Assembly: GCA_031292465.1 (NCBI GenBank)
Contig: JARLHB010000485.1
Coordinates: forward strand, 1-8,089
Direction: 5' to 3'
Length of the DNA: 8,089 bases
DNA from: Ignavibacteriaceae bacterium
Lineage (GTDB): Bacteria; Bacteroidota; Ignavibacteria; Ignavibacteriales; Ignavibacteriaceae
Part shown: one piece after another, positions 1 to 6,754 of the stretch
How positions within the stretch are numbered: the stretch's first letter is position 1
Layout of the letters: every line of letters begins with the position of its first letter
Notes under the pieces: generated by a model
What the model saw: the letters and a program-made list of their open reading frames with translations, nothing else
The model's database searches: none
What the model was told of the DNA's origin: nothing
Translations under genes and position numbers: made by a program

Positions 1-4
1 ATAA

Positions 5-346
5 TTACAAGAAAAATTGAAACTCACCATTAATTACTGCACAAATATTAATTCCTGCTAAACCTGTGTCATAAAGTAAATAGTAATTTAAATCAAAATC
101 TGACAAAAATTCTTGAAATCTAGGAGATTTTGTAACCAAACCATTAAATTCATTTGTCATTTCTTCAAGTTTTTCTTTTGCAAAGGATTTTTCTATTTTA
201 TCAATATTTATATCTTGAAGATAACTATTTACAAAAATTTTCCCATCTTTAGTTTTTCCTAATACGAAATCCCCGACCTTAAATGTAAGTCCATCCTTAA
301 TAAATTCTAAAGACGATTCAAGTCGTTTTAAAATTTCTTTATCCAT
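5..346 (-). CDS. Small cytosolic protein, candidate RHS-toxin immunity protein
   Basis: Intact 113-residue protein of unrecognised family. It has no signal peptide or membrane segment. It is rich in Lys, Glu, Asp and Phe: an amphipathic, acidic-and-basic N-terminal half containing FKVGDFVLGKTKDGKIF (about 22-38), then a helical stretch (48-70), then a C-terminal half with an acidic aromatic patch SDFDLNYYLLYD (82-93), ending close to GEFQFFL. A good ribosome site, AAGGGA (minus strand, 351-356), lies 4 nt before the ATG and overlaps the stop codon of the preceding fragment. It is the last gene after an RHS core remnant and a broken toxin-like tail on the same strand, which is the usual place for a cognate immunity gene. 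Small, acidic, cytosolic proteins are typical there. The immunity role is inferred from position only; no immunity domain is recognised. Confidence 0.7.
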   Translation of the reverse strand: MDKEILKRLESSLEFIKDGLTFKVGDFVLGKTKDGKIFVNSYLQDINIDKIEKSFAKEKLEEMTNEFNGLVTKSPRFQEFLSDFDLNYYLLYDTGLAGINICAVINGEFQFFL

Positions 347-354
347 AATTTCCC

Positions 355-486
355 TTATCTAATTCTTATTAAATATTCAGGTGATATTGGTTGATTAAAT
401 AGTATTTCTGTACCCCAACATCCAGGATGCTGTTATTCAATAATTATATTTCTGTCTGGATCATGGGTTAACGTATAATTCCCCAG
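355..486 (-). pseudogene. Stop-broken C-terminal tail, probably of a lost RHS toxin domain
   Basis: Translating the minus strand between the two intact genes gives protein-like sequence broken by a TAA (433-435). Upstream piece (436-486): YTLTHDPDRNIIIE. Downstream piece (355-432): QHPGCWGTEILFNQPISPEY followed by LIRIR and a TAA. The WGTEI...PISPEYLIRIR pattern looks like the last strands of a globular domain, and the piece ends 8 nt before the ATG of the downstream small gene, as a toxin C-terminus would before its immunity gene. There is no start codon with a ribosome site of its own and no long open frame. The toxin family is not recognised. It could be non-coding sequence that happens to read well; confidence is limited by its length. 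Confidence 0.4.
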
Positions 487-1125
487 TTATAGGCTATCAG
501 TTGCATGTCTTGTTTCCCTAATAAAAACGAAGTCATATCGGATACCGAACATCCAGCGATTCTGAATTTCAAAATTCGGACCGGCTATCGGAGCGTTATA
601 CTCAAACGTACCGGATATATTCAAGATAGGAAGGAAGTTGACCCCCATAGACGGACAAAACAGAACAGCATGTCTATTTGAGAAATCAGTCATATAATTA
701 AATGATACTCCAAAATCAAAAAGAGCCTGAATATCTCCGCGAACCACGAATCCGTAGACTAAATTATGATTGATATTATTAATTATCAGAGATAAACTCT
801 CTTGTCTGGCACCTTCGCGACCAACGATACTCCTTGCAATTCCCATCTCATAACCTTGTCTGATATTATTCCCGTTTGACATTCCACCTTGGTAGCCAAA
901 TATCAGGCCATATCCTGGCTGAGGCTTAAGGCTCAAATGAAAATCATATTGAGAACATTCTTTGTCAGAACCGAGAGTGTCTGCCCGGACTTGCCCAGCT
1001 ACTCTTGAACTACTCACAAATAATAATAGCAAAAGGATTATTATTGATAATTTCCTACCAAATAGTCTCCTTGCAAGTTTGACAGGTAATATGCATAAAA
1101 CAGTGACTAATTCTGTCATTCTCAT
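487..1125 (-). CDS. Exported protein, probable small outer-membrane beta-barrel
   Basis: 212 residues, family not recognised. The N-terminus is an unusually long signal region: a first hydrophobic patch (LVTVLCILPV, 6-15), a basic stretch (RRLFGRK, 19-25), then a strong hydrophobic core SIIILLLLLFVSSS (27-40) and a possible cleavage site RVAG/Q (44/45). The mature ~168 residues show the alternating, aromatic- and glycine-rich segments of transmembrane beta strands: GYGLIFGYQGG (71-81), NLVYGFVVRGDIQALFDFGVSFNYM (121-145, given by position), and RWMFGIRYDFVF (190-201) as a possible closing strand. About eight strands would fit. The start is supported by GAGGTG 4 nt before the ATG. The gene begins 3 nt after the stop of the RHS remnant and in the same frame. 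GC looks somewhat higher than in flanking genes. An outer-membrane location is inferred from composition; a soluble periplasmic protein is the alternative. Confidence 0.7.
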   Translation of the reverse strand: MRMTELVTVLCILPVKLARRLFGRKLSIIILLLLLFVSSSRVAGQVRADTLGSDKECSQYDFHLSLKPQPGYGLIFGYQGGMSNGNNIRQGYEMGIARSIVGREGARQESLSLIINNINHNLVYGFVVRGDIQALFDFGVSFNYMTDFSNRHAVLFCPSMGVNFLPILNISGTFEYNAPIAGPNFEIQNRWMFGIRYDFVFIRETRHATDSL

Positions 1126-1128
1126 TGT

Positions 1129-1362
1129 TCACCTCGTTGTTATGTGAGTCTCTTGATTACTCCAATATATCTTACATAAAAAATCCCAATAAATTAGATC
1201 CACCTGTCCCCATCTCCCATTCCAGCTGTCATAATATCTTGCACCAAAATAATCTAATCCGATTGGCGCATCATGTTCTTTTCCTGTTAACTTATACCGT
1301 CCATCTTCTGGCGATGACACTGAACTTCTGCCGTCTATTACAGCACCGTACAGATAGTAATG
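1129..1362 (-). pseudogene. RHS-repeat core domain remnant (C-terminal tip, truncated)
   Basis: Minus-strand translation gives HYYLYGAVIDGRSS, then SSPEDGR, YKLTGKEHD, and GLDYFGARYYDSWNGRWGQVD (the last residue ends at 1198). This is the highly conserved RHS repeat-associated core (family pattern GRYKFTGKERD...GLDYFGARYYD...GRWLSVDP) that precedes the variable toxin of RHS/YD-repeat polymorphic toxins. Homology stops exactly after GQVD: the usual P-L/Y-N-P-M-N-F-V-D-P-D-G continuation is absent, and 22 unrelated residues run to a TGA (1129-1131). Upstream the frame is closed by a TAG at 1363-1365. Beyond it the same frame reads another 24 codons (1366-1437) to a TAA without clear RHS features. 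The thousands of upstream RHS-barrel residues are missing, so this is a fragment, either a displaced tip cassette or decay of a full gene. The only start inside is a GTG at 1318-1320 with no convincing ribosome site. Confidence 0.85.
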
Positions 1363-1603
1363 CTATACAGCATCTGCCTTATAAAAGATGCCCACGTCAC
1401 TACCATACATTCTTGTTATAAAGTTAAATAATTTTGTTTAATAAGTAAATTCCTGTCTGGTAAAGTGGCACTTAGGGGAAGAAGCAAGTTTACATAATAT
1501 TCTCAAAATAAAACACTCTCCATTCCATGCATCTAAATACCGTTCATATAATTTTATGCCCGTTTCTACCATTCTCTGTTATTTTATTACCATATTGTAT
1601 AAG
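1363..1603. other. Intergenic stretch between RHS remnant and plus-strand gene
   Basis: No supported gene on either strand. The minus strand has a 44-codon open stretch (about 1441-1575) starting MVETGIKLYERYLDAWNGEC, in the same frame as the RHS remnant but separated from it by TAA and TAG. It lacks a ribosome site and recognisable motifs. It may be decayed sequence from the same locus. AT-rich toward the right end, where the promoter of the next gene lies. Confidence 0.5.
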
Positions 1604-1631
1604 TTTACAACATAAATAACGTGGTTATAAT
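1604..1631 (+). promoter_or_regulatory. Sigma70-like promoter of the NTF2-like gene
   Basis: TTTACA (1604-1609), 16-nt spacer, perfect TATAAT (1626-1631). This places the transcription start near 1638, about 35 nt before the ATG at 1674. The -10 box is consensus and the -35 box has one mismatch. Prediction from sequence only. Confidence 0.6.
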
Positions 1632-1633
1632 AG

Positions 1634-1650
1634 TAATTAACCGTTAATTA
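1634..1650. repeat. Perfect 17-bp palindrome, candidate operator
   Basis: TAATTAAC-C-GTTAATTA: two perfect 8-bp arms around a single central base, beginning 2 nt after the TATAAT box and so covering the presumed transcription start. A dimeric regulator bound here would block initiation. AT-rich palindromes can arise by chance, so this is a candidate operator only. Confidence 0.45.
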
Positions 1651-1673
1651 AAAAATATTATAAGGGTGTAATT

Positions 1674-2120
1674 ATGAAAAAGGTATTGGCTTCTACAATT
1701 TTATCAGTTCTCCTTCTAGCTTCATCTATTTTTGCAGGGGGAAATAATTTAGTTAAAGAAGATAAGGGAGATGTTGAGCAGGTAATAACTAATTTCGTAA
1801 AAAGTGTTGATGTTCGTGATGCCGGTGCTCTTTCTAAATCAGTAATATCTACTGCTAATATTTTTACATTCAATCAAATGGCAAACAGATTAGATAACTA
1901 TTCTGCTTCTCAGTTTGTTGATTTGGTTAAGAACGGCCAAAAAGGCGGCTGGACAAGAACTGTAAGTGTTAGCGCTGTTGATGTTGATGGTAACGTTGCT
2001 TCTGCAAAAATAGACATAACGGATTCAAGATTAAAAGAAACAGGTTATGTAACTTTGATTAAGGATAACGGCACATGGAAAGTTGCTACGGAGGTTACTA
2101 CTTTAGGTCTTAACAAATAA
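1674..2120 (+). CDS. Secreted NTF2-like / lumazine-binding-type protein
   Basis: 148 residues. Clear Sec signal peptide: MKKVLASTILSVLLLASSIFAG with basic start, hydrophobic core (4-20) and likely cleavage after residue 21 or 22. The mature part has the layout of a single NTF2-like fold (SnoaL/putative lumazine-binding group): an opening helix EQVITNFVKSVDVRDAGALS (35-54), a variable helical middle with a FTFNQMA stretch (64-70), then successive beta strands TRTVSVSAVDVDGNVASAKI (94-113), TGYVTLIK (123-130) and the typical closing GTWKVATEVTTL (133-144). Such proteins are usually small ligand-binding or orphan periplasmic proteins; no catalytic residues can be named. Ribosome site AAGGGTG about 7 nt before the ATG, own promoter and own terminator, so monocistronic. 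The signal peptide suggests periplasm. Family assignment is from pattern recognition and the exact function is unknown. Confidence 0.85.
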   Translation: MKKVLASTILSVLLLASSIFAGGNNLVKEDKGDVEQVITNFVKSVDVRDAGALSKSVISTANIFTFNQMANRLDNYSASQFVDLVKNGQKGGWTRTVSVSAVDVDGNVASAKIDITDSRLKETGYVTLIKDNGTWKVATEVTTLGLNK

Positions 2121-2132
2121 GATTTATTTGAT

Positions 2133-2159
2133 TGAGGCTCATCATTAAGATGAGCCTCA
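2133..2159. terminator. Bidirectional hairpin terminator between convergent genes
   Basis: Perfect 11-bp stem: TGAGGCTCATC (2133-2143), loop ATTAA, GATGAGCCTCA (2149-2159). It lies 13 nt after the stop of the plus-strand gene and 14 nt after the stop of tolC on the minus strand. GC pairs are placed mid-stem. The following U-run is poor on both strands (TATCTTA on plus, ATCAAATAAAT on minus), so it may be a weak intrinsic terminator or an RNA 3'-end stabiliser. Confidence 0.75.
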
Positions 2160-2173
2160 TATCTTAAACACAC

Positions 2174-3484
2174 TTACCAGGCTGTCTCGCCCACTACTTT
2201 ATCCAGCGCATATTTATTAACAACATTTTTATAAGTAACCTGCAGATACAAAAGTTTTGCTTCAGCTAATGCTGTTTCGGCATCAATTAAATCCAGATTG
2301 GTTATTACGCCATCCCTATATTGAACTACGGCGCGGGATACTGCTTCTGTTGCCTGTTTAACCTGAACTTCTGTTGTTTTTAATTTATCCATACTTGTCT
2401 TTAAATCAGTTACAGCGGTCTGTACTTCTAACCTTATTTTCCGTTCTTGTATAAGAATTTCCTGCGTGCTGGACTTTAATTCCGCTTCTGCTTCTTCTTT
2501 CTTTGCATCCGTTTTATTCCCGTTAAAAATAGGAATGTTAGCTGATACACCTGCAGCCCAATTGCCCCGCAGTACATCAAGGTTAGGGAAATATCCGTTT
2601 TTAAGGCCGTAAGCTAATCCAAGTGATAATGTAGGCTTGTCTCCCAGGCCTGCAACATTTATTGAAAGCTTTGCGCTGTTTTCATTTTCACGGGCAAGTT
2701 TAATTTCCGACCGTAATGAAAAGGCTTTGGAAACAAGCGATGATTCTTCAATTCCGGGAATTGTAATATTAAAGTTACCGGAAAGATTTATCTGTGTGCT
2801 GTTTTCATTACCAATAAGGCTGCTTAAATATATTTTACCCTTAGCCAAAGCATTTTGCAAATCTATTAATTCATTCTGGGCGGAGGCAACTCTTACCTCG
2901 GTTGTCAGTACATCAAAATCTGTGGAAGATCCGCTTTCAGCCTTTTTCTTTGCAATATCAAGATGCTCATTTAGCGTACGTATCTGTTCATTTTTTACAT
3001 CAATACTTTTTTCTATAAATAATATTGTGTAAAATGTCTGGATTGTTTGATAAGCTAAATCAGATTTAATCAGATTGACCTTCTCTTCAGCGGAAAGTTT
3101 ATATGACTTTATCAAATCCATTGAAGCATCTCTTCTGCCGAAATCATATAATACCTGTTCCGCACTAACATGCATATCATAATTATTAGCAGTGTTAAAA
3201 TCAAAAGTTCCCATACCGGGGAATGCCAACGTAATTAATGGGCCGATATTAGTATAGGAAAGATCGCCTTCTACAGTGGGATAATAGCTGCTTTTTTGTC
3301 CTTTAACTTTTGCATTAATAACATTAATCTGTTCCAAAGCCTGGGTTATTACCGGCTGGTTATTTAACGTAAGCTTTACAGCTTCATTTATTGTTAAAGA
3401 ATCACTATTTACATTTTGAGCATAAACAGGTTCTAATAATAATATTGCAATAAAAAGAGTTATACATAATAATCTGTTTTTCAT
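2174..3484 (-). CDS. tolC: TolC-family outer-membrane efflux channel
   Basis: 436 residues, normal length for the outer membrane efflux protein (OEP) family. It forms the trimeric exit duct that docks with the membrane-fusion protein to carry drugs across the outer membrane. Signal peptide MKNRLLCITLFIAILLLEPVYAQ (cleavage near 22/23). First OEP repeat: LTINEAVKLTLNNQP (30-44), KSSYYPTVEGDLSYTN (64-79), AEQVLYDFGRRD (108-119, the usual end of a beta hairpin), then a long alpha-helical coiled coil to about 215. Second repeat: IPIFNGNKTDAKKEEAEAEL, a long coil, and the family-typical VVQYRDGVITNLDLIDAETA followed by LAEAKLLYL near the C-terminus. Ribosome site GGAG about 8 nt before the ATG. 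It is the last gene of the operon, 21 bp after emrB. The symbol denotes the family, not a strict orthologue; oprM-like or other names are possible. Confidence 0.93.
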   Translation of the reverse strand: MKNRLLCITLFIAILLLEPVYAQNVNSDSLTINEAVKLTLNNQPVITQALEQINVINAKVKGQKSSYYPTVEGDLSYTNIGPLITLAFPGMGTFDFNTANNYDMHVSAEQVLYDFGRRDASMDLIKSYKLSAEEKVNLIKSDLAYQTIQTFYTILFIEKSIDVKNEQIRTLNEHLDIAKKKAESGSSTDFDVLTTEVRVASAQNELIDLQNALAKGKIYLSSLIGNENSTQINLSGNFNITIPGIEESSLVSKAFSLRSEIKLARENENSAKLSINVAGLGDKPTLSLGLAYGLKNGYFPNLDVLRGNWAAGVSANIPIFNGNKTDAKKEEAEAELKSSTQEILIQERKIRLEVQTAVTDLKTSMDKLKTTEVQVKQATEAVSRAVVQYRDGVITNLDLIDAETALAEAKLLYLQVTYKNVVNKYALDKVVGETAW

Positions 3485-3505
3485 AAATTTTCTCCGGGTA
3501 TAAAA

Positions 3506-5119
3506 CTATTCCATAATTTCAATTTTTTCACTTTTTTTCTTCTTTCCAATCTTCAAAAAGAAAATAGGAACAATAAGCGTTACCGTAATTATTGCGCCTA
3601 TCAGAAAATCATCATTGATTCCCTCGATAAAAGCCTGGTTTGTCATGTTTTGGACAATCAAAGCATTAGCACGGGATACAACCTCTTTACCAACCCCTCC
3701 AACAGAATATTGAACAAAATGCTGAAGATTATAAGAAATATTCTGGTATGCCGGCGAGCTTGAATTAATTGCCTGGCTGAATGCCTGTGTGTGAAAAAGC
3801 GTTCTGCGTGTTAAAAGGCTGCCGAGCAGTGCAACACCAAAGCTGCCGCCTATCTGCCTTATAGTATTAAGCAGTCCCGATGCCTGGGCCATTTTTTCTT
3901 TAGGTATACCCCAAAGCGCAAATGTAGTTAATGGTATAAAAATCATTCCCATGCCGAATCCCCTTATATACAAAGGCAGCATTATCTGGCTATGTTCCGT
4001 TGAAAGAGAAAAAAACGAATATAAATACAGGCTGACAGCCGTACATGCTATACCAACAAATGCAGGAATTTTGGGATTTATTTTATCAGTCATCCATCCG
4101 GCAATCGGCGACATTATAGCCTGTATAATGCCTATCGGAAAAAACACAATGCCAGCCTGAAGCGCTGTATAATTTAATGAGTTCTGTAAATATAACGGCA
4201 GTAAAAACGTGCTGCCGAAAAGCCCCATACCAAAAATAAACAGCATTAAATTAGAGATGGCAAAATTAAATTTTTTCAAAAGCCTTAATTCAACAATCGG
4301 ATGCTCAACTGTAAGTTCGGTAATAATAAATACTACTAAGCCGATTAAGGAAATTGCAAAGCAGCTTAGCATAAATGTTGATGTCCATCCGCCTGTATTC
4401 CATGCAGCATTGCCGTCGGAAAGAGCAAGCAGCAAACTTGTAAGAAATACCGACATCGAAATAAAACCCAGGAAGTCAAACTTTCTTACATGTTCGGTTT
4501 TATATTCTCTCTGTATAATCATTGTAACCACCAGCCCGAGAACTCCCACAGGGACGTTTACATCGAATATTGCATGCCAGCTAAAATTATCAATCAGATA
4601 GCCGCCAACCATAGGGCCAAGGGAAACCGACGCCGCCGATGCAATTCCCCAGAATCCTAGAGCCATACCCCTTTGTTCGGGCGGAAATTCCCTGGTAATT
4701 ATTGCCATACCCACAGGCATAATAAAACCGGCTCCGGCGCCCTGAATAACCCTGAAAGCAATTAATGCATTTTCATCCCAGGAAAGGCTGCATAATAATG
4801 AGCCCAATGTAAAAAGGAACATTCCCATGAAGTATGTTTTCTTATAACCAAAATGATCCGCAACCCATCCGGAAGAAGGAAGCACTACTGCAAATACCAG
4901 CATATACGCTGTCAGCACCCATTCAATTTTGTCCACGCTTGTTCCGAAAGCGGCCGTCATTTTTGAAAGTCCCACATTAACTATAGTGGCATCCAAAACC
5001 GCCATAAATGTTCCGAACATAATATTTGCAAGTACAAACCATTTATAAGAAGGATGCAAATGAATATTCGATAAAGTAATTTGCTGTCCTTCGGAATTAC
5101 CATTTAACAACTTAGCCAT
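3506..5119 (-). CDS. emrB: DHA2-family MFS multidrug transporter, EmrB-like
   Basis: 537 residues, the usual length for 14-helix DHA2 drug:proton antiporters. Inner-membrane pump moving hydrophobic drugs or ions out, driven by protons. Signature motifs in order: LDATIVNVG (42-50, motif D1), GWVADHFGYKK (84-94, motif A), RVIQGAGAG (123-131, motif B with its Arg), GPMVGGYL (168-175) and WHAIFDVNVPVG (181-192, motif C). A C-terminal half with more hydrophobic helices includes GWMTDKINPK and SGLLNTIRQIGGSFGVALLG, and a long loop near residues 440-490, then a basic tail IGKKKKSEK. The stop codon of emrA ends 2 nt before this ATG, so the two are translationally coupled; AAGGT sits about 10 nt upstream. 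It works with the adjacent emrA and tolC products as a tripartite pump. Substrates cannot be read from the sequence. Confidence 0.95.
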   Translation of the reverse strand: MAKLLNGNSEGQQITLSNIHLHPSYKWFVLANIMFGTFMAVLDATIVNVGLSKMTAAFGTSVDKIEWVLTAYMLVFAVVLPSSGWVADHFGYKKTYFMGMFLFTLGSLLCSLSWDENALIAFRVIQGAGAGFIMPVGMAIITREFPPEQRGMALGFWGIASAASVSLGPMVGGYLIDNFSWHAIFDVNVPVGVLGLVVTMIIQREYKTEHVRKFDFLGFISMSVFLTSLLLALSDGNAAWNTGGWTSTFMLSCFAISLIGLVVFIITELTVEHPIVELRLLKKFNFAISNLMLFIFGMGLFGSTFLLPLYLQNSLNYTALQAGIVFFPIGIIQAIMSPIAGWMTDKINPKIPAFVGIACTAVSLYLYSFFSLSTEHSQIMLPLYIRGFGMGMIFIPLTTFALWGIPKEKMAQASGLLNTIRQIGGSFGVALLGSLLTRRTLFHTQAFSQAINSSSPAYQNISYNLQHFVQYSVGGVGKEVVSRANALIVQNMTNQAFIEGINDDFLIGAIITVTLIVPIFFLKIGKKKKSEKIEIME

Positions 5120-5121
5120 TT

Positions 5122-6096
5122 TTATTTTACCTTTATCTTAACCTCAACGGACATACCCGGCAGCAGGTTAAATGGTTTAGCTGACGCTTCCTTGCCGTTT
5201 ACATCAACAGGATGGATAGTAATCTTAACAGGCACCCTTTGAGTTACCTTAGTAAAGTTACCAGAAGCATTAGAAGGCGGAATAAGTGAAAACTGCGCCG
5301 CAGTGTTTGTTCCGATTTGGTAAACCTCTCCCTCAAATTGCTGGTCAGGGTAAGTATCAACAGAAATGTCTACTTTACTTCCCAAATGAATAGAACCTAA
5401 TTTTGTTTCCTCGAATTGAGCGGTAACCCATGTATTCTGCTGATCATAGATAGTAAAAACAGGCTGCCCCGGCTGCACAACATCACCCGTAAGTACCCAT
5501 CTTTTAGCGACAACTCCGTTCATAGGCGAAAATATTGAAGTATTCTCTAACTCGGTTCTCAACACATTTAGCTGAGCATCAGCATTTGTAATTTTAGATT
5601 GTGAAATATTATATTCTGCTTTAGCAGCTTCAAGCGCTTTCTGTGCATGATCATATTGTTCTTTAGGAATAATTTTATCTTTAAACTGCTTCTGCGCCCT
5701 GTCAAAATCTTCCTGTGCCTTATCTACATTAACCTTTGAAAGATTTATACTTTCTTTTGAAAGCTCCAGAGATGTTTTTGCCTGATTTATCTGTGCAAGA
5801 ATGTCCACAGAATCTAATTTAACAAGCAGTTGGCCTGTCTTTACCGAATCGCCTTCGTCAACTGTAAGCTTTACAATACGGCCTAATATTTTCGAACTGA
5901 TCGACATCCTGTTTGCATCAATATAAGCATCATCTGTTGATGCATATTGCAAAGTACCTATATACCAATAAACAACTGCCGCCACCCCTATAACCAGAAG
6001 AACTAATGGAATTATAACTCTCTTCTTTTTAAAAAGAGGCACTTCTTCTATTGACTGGTCGGCATCATTATTTAGCTGATTATCTTCTGCACTCAT
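5122..6096 (-). CDS. emrA: HlyD/EmrA-type membrane-fusion protein
   Basis: Periplasmic adaptor linking the EmrB pump to TolC. Numbering from the upstream ATG (6105): short cytosolic tail, one membrane anchor RVIIPLVLLVIGVAAVVYWY (29-48), the EmrA hallmark STDDAYID (57-63), biotinyl-lipoyl half-domain ISSKILGRIVKLTVDEGDSV (69-88), a long coiled-coil hairpin (about 102-188), the second lipoyl half FSPMNGVVAKRWVLTGDVV (192-210), then a beta barrel. FSLIPPSNASGNFTKVTQRV (272-291) is the EmrA-specific segment. The closing LLPGMSVEVKIKVK is typical. Start: the first ATG (6105) abuts the ribosome site AGAAGG directly with no spacer, whereas the in-frame ATG at 6094-6096 sits 9 nt after it. The latter is preferred (324 residues). 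Second gene of the operon, after tetR. Confidence 0.94.
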   Translation of the reverse strand: MSAEDNQLNNDADQSIEEVPLFKKKRVIIPLVLLVIGVAAVVYWYIGTLQYASTDDAYIDANRMSISSKILGRIVKLTVDEGDSVKTGQLLVKLDSVDILAQINQAKTSLELSKESINLSKVNVDKAQEDFDRAQKQFKDKIIPKEQYDHAQKALEAAKAEYNISQSKITNADAQLNVLRTELENTSIFSPMNGVVAKRWVLTGDVVQPGQPVFTIYDQQNTWVTAQFEETKLGSIHLGSKVDISVDTYPDQQFEGEVYQIGTNTAAQFSLIPPSNASGNFTKVTQRVPVKITIHPVDVNGKEASAKPFNLLPGMSVEVKIKVK

Positions 6097-6105
6097 TTTT
6101 GTCAT

Positions 6106-6111
6106 CCTTCT
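6106..6111 (-). promoter_or_regulatory. Ribosome binding site deciding the emrA start
   Basis: Minus-strand AGAAGG. Spacing is 0 nt to the ATG at 6103-6105 but 9 nt to the ATG at 6094-6096, so initiation at the second ATG is far more plausible. Confidence 0.6.
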
Positions 6112-6142
6112 TCTATCATTACTAATTATTTTATTAATTTCT

Positions 6143-6754
6143 TTATTTATTCTTCATGCCGTTTATAAGAACAACTACAACTATTTTCATCTCTGATTCA
6201 AGTTCCTTATAAATTTCTTCTTCCATCAGTTGTTCTTTTAAGTGTCTTATAAACCTTAGTTTCAGGCCATGAATAACATGCAGGAATACTTTGGGATATT
6301 CCTCAGGCAAATCGCTAATAAATTCGCCGGTGTTTTTACCTTCATCAATAATATTTTTAATCAGGTTTACTTCCTGCAGTTCAAAATCATCATATAGTTT
6401 TCTGAATACAGCCTTAAAATCAAAAACAGAGTGCGCACTTAAAGTTCCCAGATTTGAAAGCTCGCGTGAAAACATTAATCGCTGTTCAACATATTCGTTC
6501 AGCTTCTCTGTAGCAGTAAAAGAGTTCTGCAAAAGCAGTTCTATTCTTTTTATAAATTCGGTTTGTTCCTGAAAAATTACCGACTTAAACAGCTCTTCTT
6601 TTGTCGGGAAGTAATAGTAAAGCGAGGCCTTTCCCAGCTCAACATCGCCGGCAATTTCGTCCATCGTTACTTTTGAAAATCCGTAATGCGCAAACCGTTT
6701 TCTTGCTGCCTGAAGAATTGCTTTTACTTTTTCGTTTGAGATTTGTTCTGACAT
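6143..6754 (-). CDS. TetR/AcrR-family transcriptional regulator, probable local repressor of the pump
   Basis: 203 residues from the preferred start, the usual TetR-family length. N-terminal helix-turn-helix (numbered from 6754): ILQAARKRFAHYGFSKVTMD (13-32), EIAGDVELGKASLYYYFPTK (33-52), then EELF. The helix pair around VTMDEIAGDVELGKASLYYYF is the classic DNA-reading unit. The C-terminal helices (about 60-203) would bind ligand and form the dimer. It precedes emrA by 46 bp and is co-directional with emrA-emrB-tolC, the usual layout of an autoregulated efflux operon that is induced by pump substrates. Start: a longer frame reaches an ATG at 6844, but its extra 30 residues have no family resemblance and the predicted transcription start lies near there, so the ATG at 6752-6754 is chosen although its ribosome site is weak (A-rich leader). 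Confidence 0.92.
   Translation of the reverse strand: MSEQISNEKVKAILQAARKRFAHYGFSKVTMDEIAGDVELGKASLYYYFPTKEELFKSVIFQEQTEFIKRIELLLQNSFTATEKLNEYVEQRLMFSRELSNLGTLSAHSVFDFKAVFRKLYDDFELQEVNLIKNIIDEGKNTGEFISDLPEEYPKVFLHVIHGLKLRFIRHLKEQLMEEEIYKELESEMKIVVVVLINGMKNK

Noticed and set aside
363..1365. Stop-codon reassignment as an explanation for the frame-coherent left locus
   Set aside because: TAA, TAG and TGA all interrupt it, and TAA and TAG stops are used normally by the intact neighbours.
1125..1421. 98-codon plus-strand open frame over the RHS remnant
   Set aside because: It lies opposite the clearly recognisable RHS core, lacks a ribosome site and has no protein-like motifs.
1441..1575. 44-codon minus-strand stretch in frame with the RHS remnant, considered as a transposase or RHS fragment
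   Set aside because: No motif of either family could be recognised and it has no ribosome site; listed only as intergenic content.
1658..1873. 71-codon minus-strand open frame opposite the NTF2-like gene
   Set aside because: It is antisense to a gene with signal peptide, promoter and terminator; no supporting start signal.
3951..4601. Plus-strand open frames of 69 and 130 codons inside emrB
   Set aside because: They are antisense to conserved transporter helices; composition follows from the emrB codons.
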